Shown piece by piece: positions 19,168 to 29,989 of a DNA stretch of 64,000 nucleotides. The stretch's first letter is position 1. Each line of letters starts with the position of its first letter. This stretch comes from Oscarella lobularis (Eukaryota > Porifera > Homoscleromorpha > Homosclerophorida > Oscarellidae): positions 744,001 to 808,000 of the forward strand of contig NC_089190.1 in the NCBI RefSeq assembly GCF_947507565.1, given 5' to 3'. Below the pieces are notes generated by a model that was not told the origin of the DNA, did not search any database, and saw only the letters and a list, made by a program, of their open reading frames with translations. The position numbers and the translations under genes are program-made.

Positions 19168-21888
19168 TTACGCTAAGCCAAACCCAACAAAACCATTGCG
19201 AAGAGATTCGTCGAACACGTTGCAAAAACTGGCGTAGGTTTCGTGGCAAACGGGTATGGTCAACATTGTCACGCAGACATTAGCTGTAGGGTATTTGTCG
19301 TCTGCAAGGTCCCCTTCTGCGTAACTGACGAAGACTTTTGACCCCATCAAAGCAATTCGGCTTGTAGAAGCTGTGCAGAAGTGTAAAAGCCCTTGCCATC
19401 GGTTCATTGTCTCGCCTTTACAAATTAGTGTAGGCGTTAGGGTGCCACGTGCATAGGTGCTCACCTGAAGGCAGGACTATCTCGACGGCTCCGTCCAAAA
19501 TGTACTGATTCATGTAGGCCTCCGCGCGCACTTCAGCATCTGTGTATGGGTTTGAGAGCATCATGCACTGTAAGGTTCTATGACATACCAAAAATACTAG
19601 CATAATAACGACAAGAGAACGGAGCCACATTCACCTTTCTGCGTTCAGCTCTTCGCCAGCGTCGAAAACAAACAATTTTTTGGTCATTTCGGGATAAGCT
19701 CTAATGAGATCCAGAACTTTCCCAGCAGAGAGACCCTGAATGAACTGATCAATGGCACTTTGCCTTCGACATTTAACGGTGTCGTAAATAAGAGCCTGAA
19801 TAACATGCTCTTTTTGAGAAAACTCGATTGTACGTCGCCATCCAGCTCTCCCGAGCCAGTCGATAACGTCAAGCTGTCGCATAGCGGCCTTCCAAGCGAC
19901 GTCGTCTTCAATTTTGCAAAGCTACAACAGTTCAGAACAAATTCAAAAACACCGTGAGATAATGAACTTGTGCTTTAATTAATTACGCCTGTAATGGTTT
20001 CTTTCTCGTCTCCCTCGTTCACGTCGTCCAGACTCATCATGGCCACAACTTCTTCGTCGCTTGATCCAGACATCAAGGCAAATAGGGCTGGAGAGAAATA
20101 CGAAAATCCGATGCCACACTGAAGAGTGGCGTGAGCTAATATTTTTCCGCTGGTGTAAAAACTGCGCGAGCGAAGAGCTGTCATGTTGTGATGGGGCCAA
20201 ATATTTCCCGATTTTCCTTCAAAGAGGCCCATTTGGTTGGCAGGAGAGAAAATATGCTTCACGAGAAGCTCAAAAAACTCTTTAGCAAGAGCTCCAGCAT
20301 CAACGCCGTCTTCCCCTTCAAAGGTAACCTATAAAAAATACAGAATTCAAGGAAGTCTAATGAGTGCAGGTGAGACTTTTAGCCATGGCAAAGAATTTGA
20401 CAAGGACTTGTAAAACATAAATCCGTCTTCCGAAAGGCTCTCTCGTCGAATTGTTATTCTTGAAGGACGTTCCTGGTCAAGAAACTTTTGTCTATGGACG
20501 GAGAGCAGTGCAGAAGTGCTTGCAAAATATCTCGGTTCCTGTACATAAGCACATTCATACGATGAAATACTTGTTTTATGATCGAAAAGTATGATGGGCA
20601 CCTGCAGATGATCTGCTGGACTTCCACTGCTTCCACTCTGCCCGTCGGCGGTCAAGTCCACAAGAGGCGCGATTGGCCTCTCCGTTCCAGCATTACCAAC
20701 TACGTAATGAAAAGGGCGCGTTTTTTGTGATAAAGAGTGCGCACGTGTCAATGACACATTGCAATCAAACCTTCTGTTTCTCGCAGAGTGTGGTCAGCTA
20801 ATGAATTAGCATTTGTCCTCGAACTGTCACTGTCACTGCTAGCAACCGGAATAGTGGGTGCGGGTGTCAGGTTTGGTGGCGTTTCTTCCGACCTACAGAA
20901 AAGTACATGAAATTTAGTTGTATGTAAAGGTACTCCTAACGTACAGATCCCTGTCACACGTGTACATGTGCCCTCTCATAGCTGCCATTGCCATCCTAGC
21001 GCCGCACCTCAGACATGCGGTCATCGTTGCGTTTCGAGTATCAACGTCCTATCTCATCATTATTGACAAAATCCAGTGTTCAAAAAATATTACTAACCGG
21101 TAGGGGCAACTTTGAAACGTCGATATCACGCTGAATAGGACGAACGTAGATTTTGGAGTTGTATCTTGTGTGTCTCGAAAGGTATTCTCCATCCATGTCG
21201 TCAGGAAAGCGGTTTAGAGTCCGAGCGGAAGGAACAGCGCGGAGTAGTTCAAATCCTCCACACTGTTCCAACGCAGGAAACGTCTCCATGACACTGCTGT
21301 CGATGTCCTTTCGCGTCCAGTCGTATGCTATATCCACTTCTTTGACACCCAGCCCGCAGACCTCGAGTGTGCTGACGAAGTCTTCAGACAAGGGCACTCT
21401 ATGCGCATTTGAGTCACTCAAGCAACAGAACAAACGCGTGAAGATTCGACGTTCTTGAGAGCCTCTCGTCCGTGGTCTGGCTCTTCTCGTAGACAAAAGA
21501 CTGCCCTGGCGACGCGTGGCGACCGCTGCTGAAGTTCTCGACGGGCCGAAAGCATTGCGCAGTTCTTCTCTAACACTTGACGACGATCCTAGGAATATCA
21601 TAAAGAAAAGAGCCCATTTTGTATTCTCACGGACTCTGCGCTGCCGAAGGTCGTGGAAACGATGTCGCTCTACCACCTGAAACGTTATCGGCGTGATTGC
21701 GCGACCGCTGGGATTCTTCTTCAAAGATACAAAGTAAAATACGCCTAGGCTATACTAGTAAACGAAGGTCCCTCACGAGGTGTCGGAGGTGCAGATAGTT
21801 CAGATAATCTTCTCGCCGTCGTTGCAAGCGTTCCCAACAGTTCCTGGAACTCGCTGCCGCTGCTGGAGTCTGTGGCTTGTGAGGCCAT
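19168..21888 (-). CDS. HECT-domain E3 ubiquitin ligase (G2E3-like), transposon-borne
   Basis: The ATG at 21888 opens MASQATDSSSGSEFQELLG. Reading-phase-consistent exons are 21676-21631, 21588-21098, 21048-20945, 20892-20771, 20699-20377, 20328-19987, 19921-19635, 19577-19465 and 19415-19168, with introns of 42-71 nt. Only the exon 1/exon 2 join is unresolved. Domains in order: a region with LEQCGGFELLRAV and KIYVRPIQRDID typical of G2E3-like proteins; a C2HC finger (CLRC ... H ... C, exon 21048-20945); and a HECT domain from RITIRRESLSEDG through VTFEGEDGVDAGALAKEFFE to the C-lobe. The C-lobe has YPTANVCVTMLTIP with the candidate catalytic Cys, ending GFGLA. It would transfer ubiquitin through a Cys thioester. 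Gene order with the transposase argues it is element cargo. Confidence 0.85.
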
Positions 21889-21901
21889 TGCAATATCGTC
21901 A

Positions 21902-21938
21902 AGAAAAAGGACTATCGTCAAGAAAAAGGACTGCGCCA
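21902..21938. repeat. 17-bp direct duplication upstream of the HECT gene
   Basis: GTCAAGAAAAAGGACT occurs twice in tandem just 5' of the HECT start codon. CACGTGAC (minus strand, near 21948-21955) lies about 60 bp upstream of the ATG. Confidence 0.55.
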
Positions 21939-21974
21939 ATGCGAATGGTCACGTGCGCTAAACCAACCCGACCA

Positions 21975-22361
21975 ACGCGCGTTACCCAAACATACTCCCA
22001 AACATGATGAGAGCAATCATGATGAGAGCAATCATGATGAGAGCAAACATGATGAAAGCAAGCATGATGAAAGCAAGCATGATGAGAGCAAACATGATGA
22101 GAGCAAACATGATGAGAGCAAACATGATGAGTGCTAACATGATGAGTGCTAACATGATGAGTGCTAACATGATGAGTGCTAACATGATGAGTGCAAACAT
22201 GATAGGTGCAAACATGATGAGTGCAAACATGACATCAAACATGATGCAAAGGTGCTGCAAACACGATATATTATTACAACAATCCACCATGAACATGACC
22301 AATCTTGATTAGACAATGCGCACGTTAGATGACGTATTTTTGGCACAGTACGCTCGCCATA
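21975..22361 (-). repeat. Right inverted repeat with 15-bp satellite
   Basis: Reverse complement of the left repeat, with fewer units in some subclasses of the 15-mer array (about 22001-22245). An extra GTTTGGGAGTAT spacer lies next to its inner end. Confidence 0.92.
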
Positions 22362-22367
22362 GAAACG

Positions 22368-22790
22368 GAATAATTATTCCGTCATTCTGTCAATTGACGG
22401 AGTGCTGACGAAAGCTGAAGTGCAAACATTAGCCGTGGCTGAGAGCGCTTCAGGCAACGTTGTTAATTGCATTGTGTACAAAATCCTGCGTAATTTCTCA
22501 AGAGTGTTTCCTTCTGCAAGCAGCTATCAGGAAGTAGAACCCCACGTGGAAACCCTTAATGCCATTATGCAATTGGTTGCAAAGGGATATTGGACAACAG
22601 TCCCGAGAGACACTTTTCTGTGCAGAGTTTACTTGCCTTGTAGGAAGATTAGTATGTGTTGACACTGACATTGGTACATACACCGTATCTATGCCAAACT
22701 ATTACGAGCGTGACTGAAAAAATCACATTTCTGTAAGAAGTATTAGTAATTCAATTGTTTGTGAATTAAACCGACATCTCAAGATACGCG
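22368..22790. other. Flank; no recognised gene
   Basis: An 86-codon plus frame (22402-22662; VAESASGNVVNCIVYKILRN) is the only open stretch. No domain recognised. Confidence 0.35.
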
Positions 22791-22794
22791 GTGA

Positions 22795-25213
22795 AGCTGC
22801 TTGGGTGGACTCCTACAGAAGGATCGTTTCTCTGCGAAGTAAGATGCTCTCCAACGTCTCCTAGAATGAATAGGTGAATGCATGGGCGATCTGTCTATAG
22901 GCGAAGATTCCCAGCTCGAGCATCTTCCGACAGGCGTCAAAAAGTTGAGGCGCACAGCCGTGACCACTGTGTTCCTGCATCGAACTATCACACCAGCCCG
23001 AAAGCTACCGAAACGACGTCAAGAGGAGAGCCCTAAAACAGATTCAGACCATTTGTATCATGATCATACTTATGGCATAATTGACCGTGGCAGTGCTGCA
23101 AAGAAAGCAAAAGAACTGACTGCATCTGATATCGGTAACTTGCTCGCACATACCTCTACTCGTGACTAATATAATCTGTAGAAGAGATAGGCATTGATCA
23201 CTCTGTGTGAAGCAAAGACAGCTGTCATGACAATGATGCTGTACTAGCGGATAAAGTTGCCAGCCTGGAGGCCAGATTGAAGAAAGCCACTGATGATAAG
23301 TTGGCCCTGGAGCGCGAGATCACGACTATGAAGAGTCAATGTAGCAAGGTTTTTGGGGAAGATCAAATGAAAGCTCTTCAATATGAAAATGCGGGTTCAT
23401 TTGCGTGGACTAACTCTACGATAAAGAAGGCTCTACAAATCCGCTTTGCTTGCGGGACCGCCGGGTATAACTGTCTGCTTCAGCAGCATCAACCAACCAC
23501 TCCCGAGTGTTCGCACCCTTCAGCGAAGAACGGCGGATATAAATTTCAATTCTGGTGTTCTTCATCAGGTATTTAACGCACTGCATACCAAAGGCGAGTA
23601 CATGAGCAGCCATGAAAAAGTTTGCTGCCTAACGCTAGATGAAATGTGTCTAACGTCTTGCACTGAATACGATGCAAGCCTAGGTCAAATAGTAGGCCGT
23701 GCTACTCTTCCACATCATGAGGGTCAAGCTACGCACGGTCTTGTTTTTATGCTCGGCGGCTTGTCCTCACGGTGGAAGCAGGTAATCGGCTACTTTCTCT
23801 CTAGTAACAGAACAGACGGAACAGTGCTGCGGCCAATAGTATTAGAAATTGTTGAAGCAGCGGCGCGTATTGGCTTCCATGTCTGCGCTGTTACTAGTGA
23901 TATGGGCAGTGCTAACAGGGCAATGTGGAGTAGTTTTGGGGTAGCAACTAACAGACACTTTAACATCAAAATTGCTCATCCCCAAGATCAAGAAAAAGAT
24001 CTGCACTTTCTTGCAGACGTTCCCCGCGTAATAAAAACTTGAAACGAGCTCTCATTAATCAGGAAATTCGACTGCCGCAAGATGCGGTGAAGTCAAACAG
24101 TTCGACCAGTGCTGTTGTAAGCTTTCAGCCAATAGTAGACTTGATCGATTTTCAAAAAGGGCTTGCCGTAAAACTAGCCCTAAACCTGACCAGAGCGACT
24201 GTAGAACTGTCACATTTTAATAAAATGAAGGTGTCTAGTGCAATGCGTATTTAGCAAGTCCGCTTCAGCAGGAATTCGCTATCTTGTTGAAAAAGAAAAG
24301 CGCAGTGTTAATTATCTCACCACAGCATGGTTTGTGGATTTATGTAATCACTGGTTCGATTTAATGTCGAGTCGAAAATTTGTACTTGCCCTAAGCAAAG
24401 AGCAGCCAGAAAAGTATGAAGCTGCTATTTCGTTTCTGAAATCTTTTGTGCATTTGTTTACTAAAATTGAAATTGGTAATGGCAATTGGAAACCTGTCCA
24501 AAGAGGCGTAATAATGAGCACTACTTCTGTGCTCAGTCTTCAAGACGAACTGCTAGACAGCAGTTTTAAATTCTTGCTGACAAGCAGGCTAACGCAAGAC
24601 TGTCTTGAGAGTCTATTTAGTATGGTAAGCATGAAAAACCCTGTTCCCACACCGCTAGCATTTAAGTATGCATTGAAAAGTCTCGGTGTAAGCCAATACT
24701 TGGCATTGCCTAACAGAAACGCTAGCTACTTAGAAGATGACAGAGAATTAGCAGTCGAATTTCTCTGTCAGCCAAAAGAAATCCATAAACCAATGGCTGA
24801 TATTCAGTTTCCCACATTAAACGATGAACAAACCGTAACTGATGCTGAGCGTAGTGCTCTCTATTATATATCTGGTTACTGCGTAAAAAAGTTTGGAAAG
24901 AAAAAAGGAAATCTGTGACGCGTGTGCTAAAGCTCTTGTAGTGGGGGAGGCCTGTGAGGATGTCAGCGTGCGGCTGACAGAGCTAAAAGAATGCAAACCG
25001 GGCGCTTTGAAGAAACTGACAAACGACGTGTTTTTCATGATGTTACAGGCTGAAATGATGTTTCGTGGGATTGATGAACAGGTGCTGTTAGCACAGAAAG
25101 ACTTGAAAGCAGTGATAGTTCGTCAGGCGGAAGAGAACTGTACTCAAATAGTTCTACCGACGTGTCATAACGTCAGGAAAAAATTTTATCTAGATACTTT
25201 GACGTTCGGGTAA
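22795..25213 (+). pseudogene. P-element/THAP9-like transposase, degraded
   Basis: The remnant of a THAP domain reads WTPTEGSFLCE and VKKLRRTAVTTVF (the AVPTxF box). A coiled coil follows (VASLEARLKKATDDKLALER), then AWTNSTIKKALQIRFACG. After a frameshift near 23475 the RNase-H-like catalytic region appears: CCLTLDEMCL, HGLVFMLGGLSSRWKQVIGY, AVTSDMGSANRAMW and FLADVPRVIK. The GTP-binding-like insertion region and RLTQDCLESLFSMVSMKN complete a P-element pattern. The C-terminal YYISGYCVKKFGKKK is cut by a frameshift in a run of A at about 24898, and KEICDACAKALVVGE continues. Breaks also lie near 24040 and 24235. It is a dead transposon gene; no terminal repeats were identified. Confidence 0.82.
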
Positions 25214-26030
25214 TGATATATTGCAGAGAAGCTAATTCTAAGAAAAAAGTAAAGGACAGTTCTAATAGAGGTAGTAAGTCTGCGGCCATGAGAAGAATTG
25301 TAAAAAAAATTAAATGAAAAAAGTAGTGCAGGGTATACAGCGATCGAGGCTTTCTTGTTTAGTTCCAAAGAGTGAAAGAGACAACCCTTTGGATACGGAA
25401 GCAGGAATGGATCACTTACCGCAATGCTTCAAAGACAAAAGAATGGTAAACTGACGAGAATAAGGCCGTTTAGGTGACAAGCGAGAGGCGATGCCGACGC
25501 CATACGCCCCAGTTTAACGTAGGTGCGAGTTACCTGCTTCTTTTAAACATTTCCATGCGATCTTCGCTTAGCCGACACCCTGCGAGGTTGGACAGACCTT
25601 GGACAGACGAGGACTGCGTTGGATACAAAATGGCGTTCAAAAACCCACGTGACCACCTAGCGTGCGTGAGCGTGTCGCAGCTCTGATTTATTTAGGGCTC
25701 TGATCTCCTCCTGTCGCAGGTACAATAGAATGCATCCCTCTCTTTGAATCATATGCCAAGCTTTCAGCCATACATTTTCTCTGTCAAAGTTGTGGACTAG
25801 CTGAAACATAGAATGCAAAACCGTCTGACTTACAATGTCAATTTTTCAAAATCAGTAGCAATTTTTTCCAGCCTTTTTTCCAGCCTTTTTACGTCATCGA
25901 TGCCTTTTGTGGTCTTTTCGCCCGTGAGTGATCTTTTTTGGAGTAATATTTTAATTTCTAGCCATCTGTCAAAAACAGTTCTTGATCGAAAAATGCCGCG
26001 ATTTACGCAGAAAGAGGCACCTTTTTTATC
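25214..26030. other. No gene recognised
   Basis: No coding signature. It probably contains the 5' end of the Helitron whose 3' end is at 26805, but I could not place that end. Confidence 0.4.
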
Positions 26031-26039
26031 TAGACTAGT

Positions 26040-26760
26040 AGCACTTTGGCACCAGGTGTACACAGGATCACTGTGGCCACAGTTGTACCCGTCATCACTG
26101 TGGCCACTGCAGGTGTGCCTCTGATCACTGTCGTCACAGATGTATCTATGCTCACCGTGGCCACAGGTGTATCTGTGATCGCTGTGACCAAATGTGGCCA
26201 CAGGTGTACTTGCACTTTGGCCGCAGGTGTGCACAGGATTGCTGTGGCAACAGTTGTACCCGTGATCACTGTGGCCACAGGTGTTCTTGCACTTTGGCCG
26301 CAGGTGTACACAGGATCACTGTGGCCACAGTTGTACCAGAGATCTCTGTTGCTACAGGTATACCTCTGATCACTGTGGTGGTCACAGGTGTATCTATGCT
26401 CACTGAGGCAACAGTTGTACGCATGATCACTGTGGCCACAAGTGTACCAGAAATCTCTGTGGTCACAGGTGCACCAGAGATCTCTGTGGTGGACACAGAT
26501 GTACCTGTGATCGCTGTGACTACAGATGTACCAGAGATCAGTGGGGCCACAGTTGTACCTGTGCTCACTGTGGTGTACCTGTGATCACCGTTGCCACAGT
26601 TGTACCCGTGACCTCTCTGGCCACAGGTGTACTTGCACTTTGGCTGGCTACAGGTGTACGCATGATCACTGTTGCCACCCAGTTGTACCCGTGATCACTG
26701 TGGGCAGAGGTGTACCAGAGATCTCTTTGGCTACAGGAGTTTAACTCAAAGTTTTGTACC
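26040..26760. repeat. ~27-bp minisatellite inside a Helitron tail
   Basis: About two dozen degenerate units of the type TGTACCTGTGATCACTGTGG CCACAG, plus a shorter variant (GTGTACTTGCACTTTGGCCGCAG). Each contains the palindromes TGATCA and TGGCCA. Because the unit is a multiple of three, all frames stay largely open; this is not evidence for a protein. Confidence 0.8.
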
Positions 26761-26774
26761 ATGACAACTACGGG

Positions 26775-26805
26775 TACCCGGCGTAGCCGGGTATTGAACA
26801 GCTAG
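26775..26805 (+). mobile_element. Helitron 3' terminus
   Basis: An 8-bp stem hairpin (TACCCGGC/GCCGGGTA, loop GTA, 26775-26793) is followed nine bases later by CTAG (26802-26805) and then T. It closely resembles the minus-strand terminus at 6913-6940, so both belong to related Helitrons. Confidence 0.75.
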
Positions 26806-26814
26806 TATTTATTA

Positions 26815-28470
26815 TGGTTGAAGCAGCTTGTGACGGTCCGTCTCCGGTGCACCATCGGACAAGCGGCGAAACGTGCGTCTCCGCACGGCTGCGTTCGAGC
26901 CGGAAGATCATCGGATGTTGTCGTCCTGATGAGTGGCCAAGCGTGGGAATCCGTCCTTTTTGTCGGCTCTGCCTAGTTGGACATTTTCGCCCGGACGAGG
27001 TGGTCGGCCAGATTTTTCTGGCGACGATAGGCCATTGTAGGCATGAAGGGAAATATCTTTTTCAAGATTGGATTCCCTTCGATGCGATTCCAATGGTGAA
27101 GGATGCTCTTTCGAGCCTCTCCTTTCAACCATGGGCAGTAAGTATTAACGAATACTAACGGTGATGATTCCTTTCGGTTGTCATCTCGTTTTCTCCGTTT
27201 AGGTTGAGGTGGATCGGGAGTGTCGTCATTGGCGTCGTCGTCGTCGTCGTCGTCGTGGTCCTTGTCCTCGTGGTCGTCGGTCGTACTGCTCACCTTTTCA
27301 GGTAAACGTGTATGGTCCGTAAATTTAAAGCAATCTACGAGTTTCCTCGTAAATCGTTGGGGGTATCCCCGTTTTCGGAGACGATCGACGAGCTGCATTT
27401 TCTGCCGCTCATACGAATTTTCATTCGATGTCGATCGAAGGTGTCGGTGTGTTTCACCGAGCGCTATGGCCTTTTTCGTGCCAGGCGGATGGGCAGACGT
27501 ATAGTGAACGTATTGAAACTTGTTTGTTTTCTTAAAAAACATGTCAACGTCTGATAAGCCTGCCAAGGGAGTCGAGTGAATTCGATCACCCTTGTAGACG
27601 TGAATGTTGAGGTAGTTAGCCTTGGTATCGCTCACGTCCCAAGTGAATCTGATGTCTCCATCAAATTCATTCAAATCTCGTAGGAATGTTTCCAGTTCGC
27701 TGTGAGGATGAGGCAATACGCACAAAATGTCGTCAATGTATCGTTTCCACATTGACGGTCGAAGGTGCGGTAGACGAGATTCGAGAAATCTCTTCTCGAG
27801 CTCGTTTATGTAGAGGTTGGCAAAGCAGGGAGCACATTTTCGTGCCCATTCCTGTACTGTGTTTCTGTTTATACGGTTTCCCGTTAAACGTAAACACGTT
27901 TGCCTGTAGGATGAATTGCGGAAACGTTGCGACGACGTTGGCCAGCTCCGGCATGTTCGGATAGAACATTCGCACGGAGTCGCTGCATACGCGAATTCCC
28001 TTTTCTTGAGGGATACTCGTGTACAGTGCAGACGTCGATCGTAACGAGTATTGCGTCGTGGGGGACGTTTGTCTGTTCGATTTCTCGAGCAAACGACGCA
28101 GAGTCTTTTAGAAAGTTCTCCGTACCTTCCACGATGGGCTGCAGTATGGCGTTGACGTAAGAAGATATTCCTTCCGTCGGGCCAGCGCAACCGCTCACAA
28201 TTAGCCGAATTTCGTACGGATTCTTGTGAATCTTTCGTAGGAAATAGAGCACTTGCGTGCGCGTCGACTCGTTGCTACGGTACAGTGCTCGATACTCTTC
28301 GTTGTCGAGCAGGCCTAGTTGGCGAAAGTCATTCAACGTTTTGTTGATTTCTTTCGTCAAGGCCACCGTAGGATGACGTTGGAGCGGCACGTACGTTCTT
28401 TCGTCCGAAACGTGCGCCTCCGTTCGACGTACTTTTGTCTCGATTGTACGACGATGCCCGAGCCTTTGTC
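26815..28470 (-). pseudogene. Penelope-like reverse transcriptase
   Basis: Minus-strand pieces in order: IIIKHADKGSGIVVQSRQKY (28470-28400), then QVLYFLRKIHKNPYEIRLIV with LILQPIV-type finger motifs (28260-28130), then GMGTKM with CAPCFANLYINELEKRFL. The catalytic WKRYIDDILCVLP is near 27730. A thumb-like region follows (LNEFDGDIRFTWDVSD), then an acidic tract (27290-27230, GTC repeat) and YRRQKNLADHLVRAK, a Penelope-type block preceding the Cys-rich/GIY-YIG end. A stop follows (SN*), and PCGDARFAACP remains just before the Helitron end at 26805, so no GIY-YIG nuclease is present. Frame changes near 28050, 27880 and 26970 make it non-functional. Confidence 0.75.
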
Positions 28471-28489
28471 GGCGTGTTTAATAATGATA

Positions 28490-28605
28490 TCCCTACCTAT
28501 AATGAATAAACGATGGAAACATGTGTCGCTACCAATAATGAATAAATGATGGAAACATGTTCCCCTAACTATAATGAATAATCGATGGAAACATGTTCCG
28601 CTCCG
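28490..28605. repeat. ~39-bp tandem repeat, three copies
   Basis: Units AATGAATAA(A)(C/T)GATGGAAACATGT with short variable linkers (GTCGCTACC, TCCCCTAAC, TCCGCTCCG). It sits exactly between the truncated Penelope-like gene and the truncated DDE gene. Confidence 0.75.
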
Positions 28606-29017
28606 CATTCCAGTAACCTTCTTTTCCAGCTCCAATCTCCAATTGCACTCGAGCTTCTCTCCCGCCGTAACCCAAAAACCCATCGAACTCTTTTATAAAA
28701 TCAGAAATCATAATGCCAGCCCCTCTGCCTTTGTTTCGAAGAAACACCTGGTCCGCTTGACCCCAAGCCTTCGTCTGATCGTCGCTAGACTGGAAAGTTG
28801 TCTCATCGTGAAAAATTAGGACGAGGTGCTTGGACGCAGAAGGATTGCCGTGATAGCCTGGCTGAGGCGCGCTGAAATCAACATCATTCGGAAGCGGAGC
28901 AGGACGATGATATTTTTCAAGCGACTGCAAGACGCGAACGCAGTCGGCTCTGAACAAATTTACATCGTCTCTTTCATGACCGTCGAAGTAAATTCCTTTT
29001 TTGCCCGTTCTCTCCAA
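28606..29017 (-). pseudogene. mariner-like DDE endonuclease fragment
   Basis: The frame starts ERTGKKGIYFDGHERDDVNL and contains HLVLIFHDETTFQSSDDQTK (a catalytic-type HDE), GAGIMISDFIKEFDGFLGYG and GKEGYWN. This is the DDE-superfamily endonuclease type common in fungi and some invertebrates ('K.GIY.DGHER.DVV.YR ... FHDE..F..ND'). The N-terminal DNA-binding region and the third catalytic residue are missing, the latter cut off by the 39-bp tandem repeat. Confidence 0.65.
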
Positions 29018-29104
29018 GAAAACCGAAAGTATGCAGAAATCTTAGAGTTGTCAATTCGCTGACTTTCCTTGGAAATTCAGTCGGAGAATTTAGGTTGGGC
29101 TGTA

Positions 29105-29343
29105 GCGTTGTATTTAAGAGACTCTGGAGGCGACATACGAATGCGACGTTACCGGCTCTTGCATCGATGGATATGGACTTGCCCGCGTCGTGCTTCTATT
29201 ACGCTTTTTAACAGTGGAAATGAAGCTTCGATTTCCAGATCCTTCGTTATTGCGCTAAGCTGCGTGGGCGCCGCATGGCGCTAACGAAAAGGACTTGACA
29301 ATCACTGTGCAAAACCGTTTTTAAATTACGTGATCTTTCCTCG
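29105..29343 (+). repeat. Inverted copy of the acidic-gene upstream region
   Basis: CTCTGGAGGCGACATACGAA, TTACCGGCTCTTGC, GGCGCTAACGAAAAGGAC, AATCACTGTGCAAAACCGT and TTACGTGATCTTTCCT appear in the same order, in opposite orientation, at 42965-42780. This copy has about 55 extra bases in the middle, and its CACGTG is degenerate (TACGTG). Confidence 0.8.
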
Positions 29344-29344
29344 C

Positions 29345-29985
29345 GCTGTGACAAATCGGCTTTTGGCTCTTTAATTACCGCACTCTCGCCCTGATTCGAT
29401 TATTGACCTAATCTAATCGCGAATGCATAATACGCTAAGCTTAGTTGAGCCCAATGCGAACTCTTCGGAAGTATAACGTCAATTCATGTCGCCTGTGTGG
29501 GAAGGAAAACCCAGGTCGCGTTCTCAAAGGGCGTTGAAGATCGACGCTAAATCTCGATCACCTAGCTGTTTCGTCCAGTCACAGAATATTGTAGGAGAAA
29601 GCATGCTTTTTAGTCGGCTTTAGCAACGAAAAGTCAAGAGTCACATATGGCTGCGAAAAAAATCTGGCTGCGGCAGCTATTTTTACACAGAGGCTTACGC
29701 TAACGGTATTATGCAGACGCGATTAGATTAGGCCATAGGAAGGTTTGGGTTGCTTTGCGTCGGGCGGAATTGGGCGTTACGGCTGACGTCACTCGCCCAT
29801 CAGGGCTTAAAGCAGCTCCCCGAAGCGCTGGACGGCCGACGTCGTCGCCATTCCGGCCGGCGTGCCTAGAAAACTCGGAATGACGCGCGATTGATCGGGT
29901 AGCGTGTCCGGTGGAGCTCTATTACATCTATCGTGGACACGTTTACGGAAAAAAACCACCTATCGCAACACGCGCGCTACTGTCC
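29345..29985. other. No gene recognised
   Basis: No coding signature before the C-terminal stop of the acidic repeat gene at 29990. Confidence 0.5.
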
Positions 29986-29989
29986 TCTG

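Larger units (their letters stand above)
16911..22361. mobile_element. IS3EU-like DNA transposon carrying a HECT E3 ligase gene
   Basis: The element starts TATGGCGAGCGTACTGTGCC and ends with its exact reverse complement. It is flanked by a perfect 6-bp direct repeat, GAAACG (16905-16910 and 22362-22367). Inverted repeats of 405 bp (left) and 387 bp (right) enclose two convergent spliced genes: a plus-strand integrase-fold transposase (17361-18963) and a minus-strand HECT ubiquitin ligase (19168-21888). No frame-breaking lesion was found in the transposase. The 6-bp duplication plus an rve-type DDE transposase matches my recollection of the IS3EU superfamily; the name is an inference. The element looks recent and potentially functional. 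Confidence 0.85.

Noticed and set aside
26030-26584. Val/Thr-rich frames over 26.0-26.7 kb as a secreted repeat protein
   Set aside because: Degenerate 27-bp minisatellite adjacent to a Helitron end, with no start context or signal peptide.
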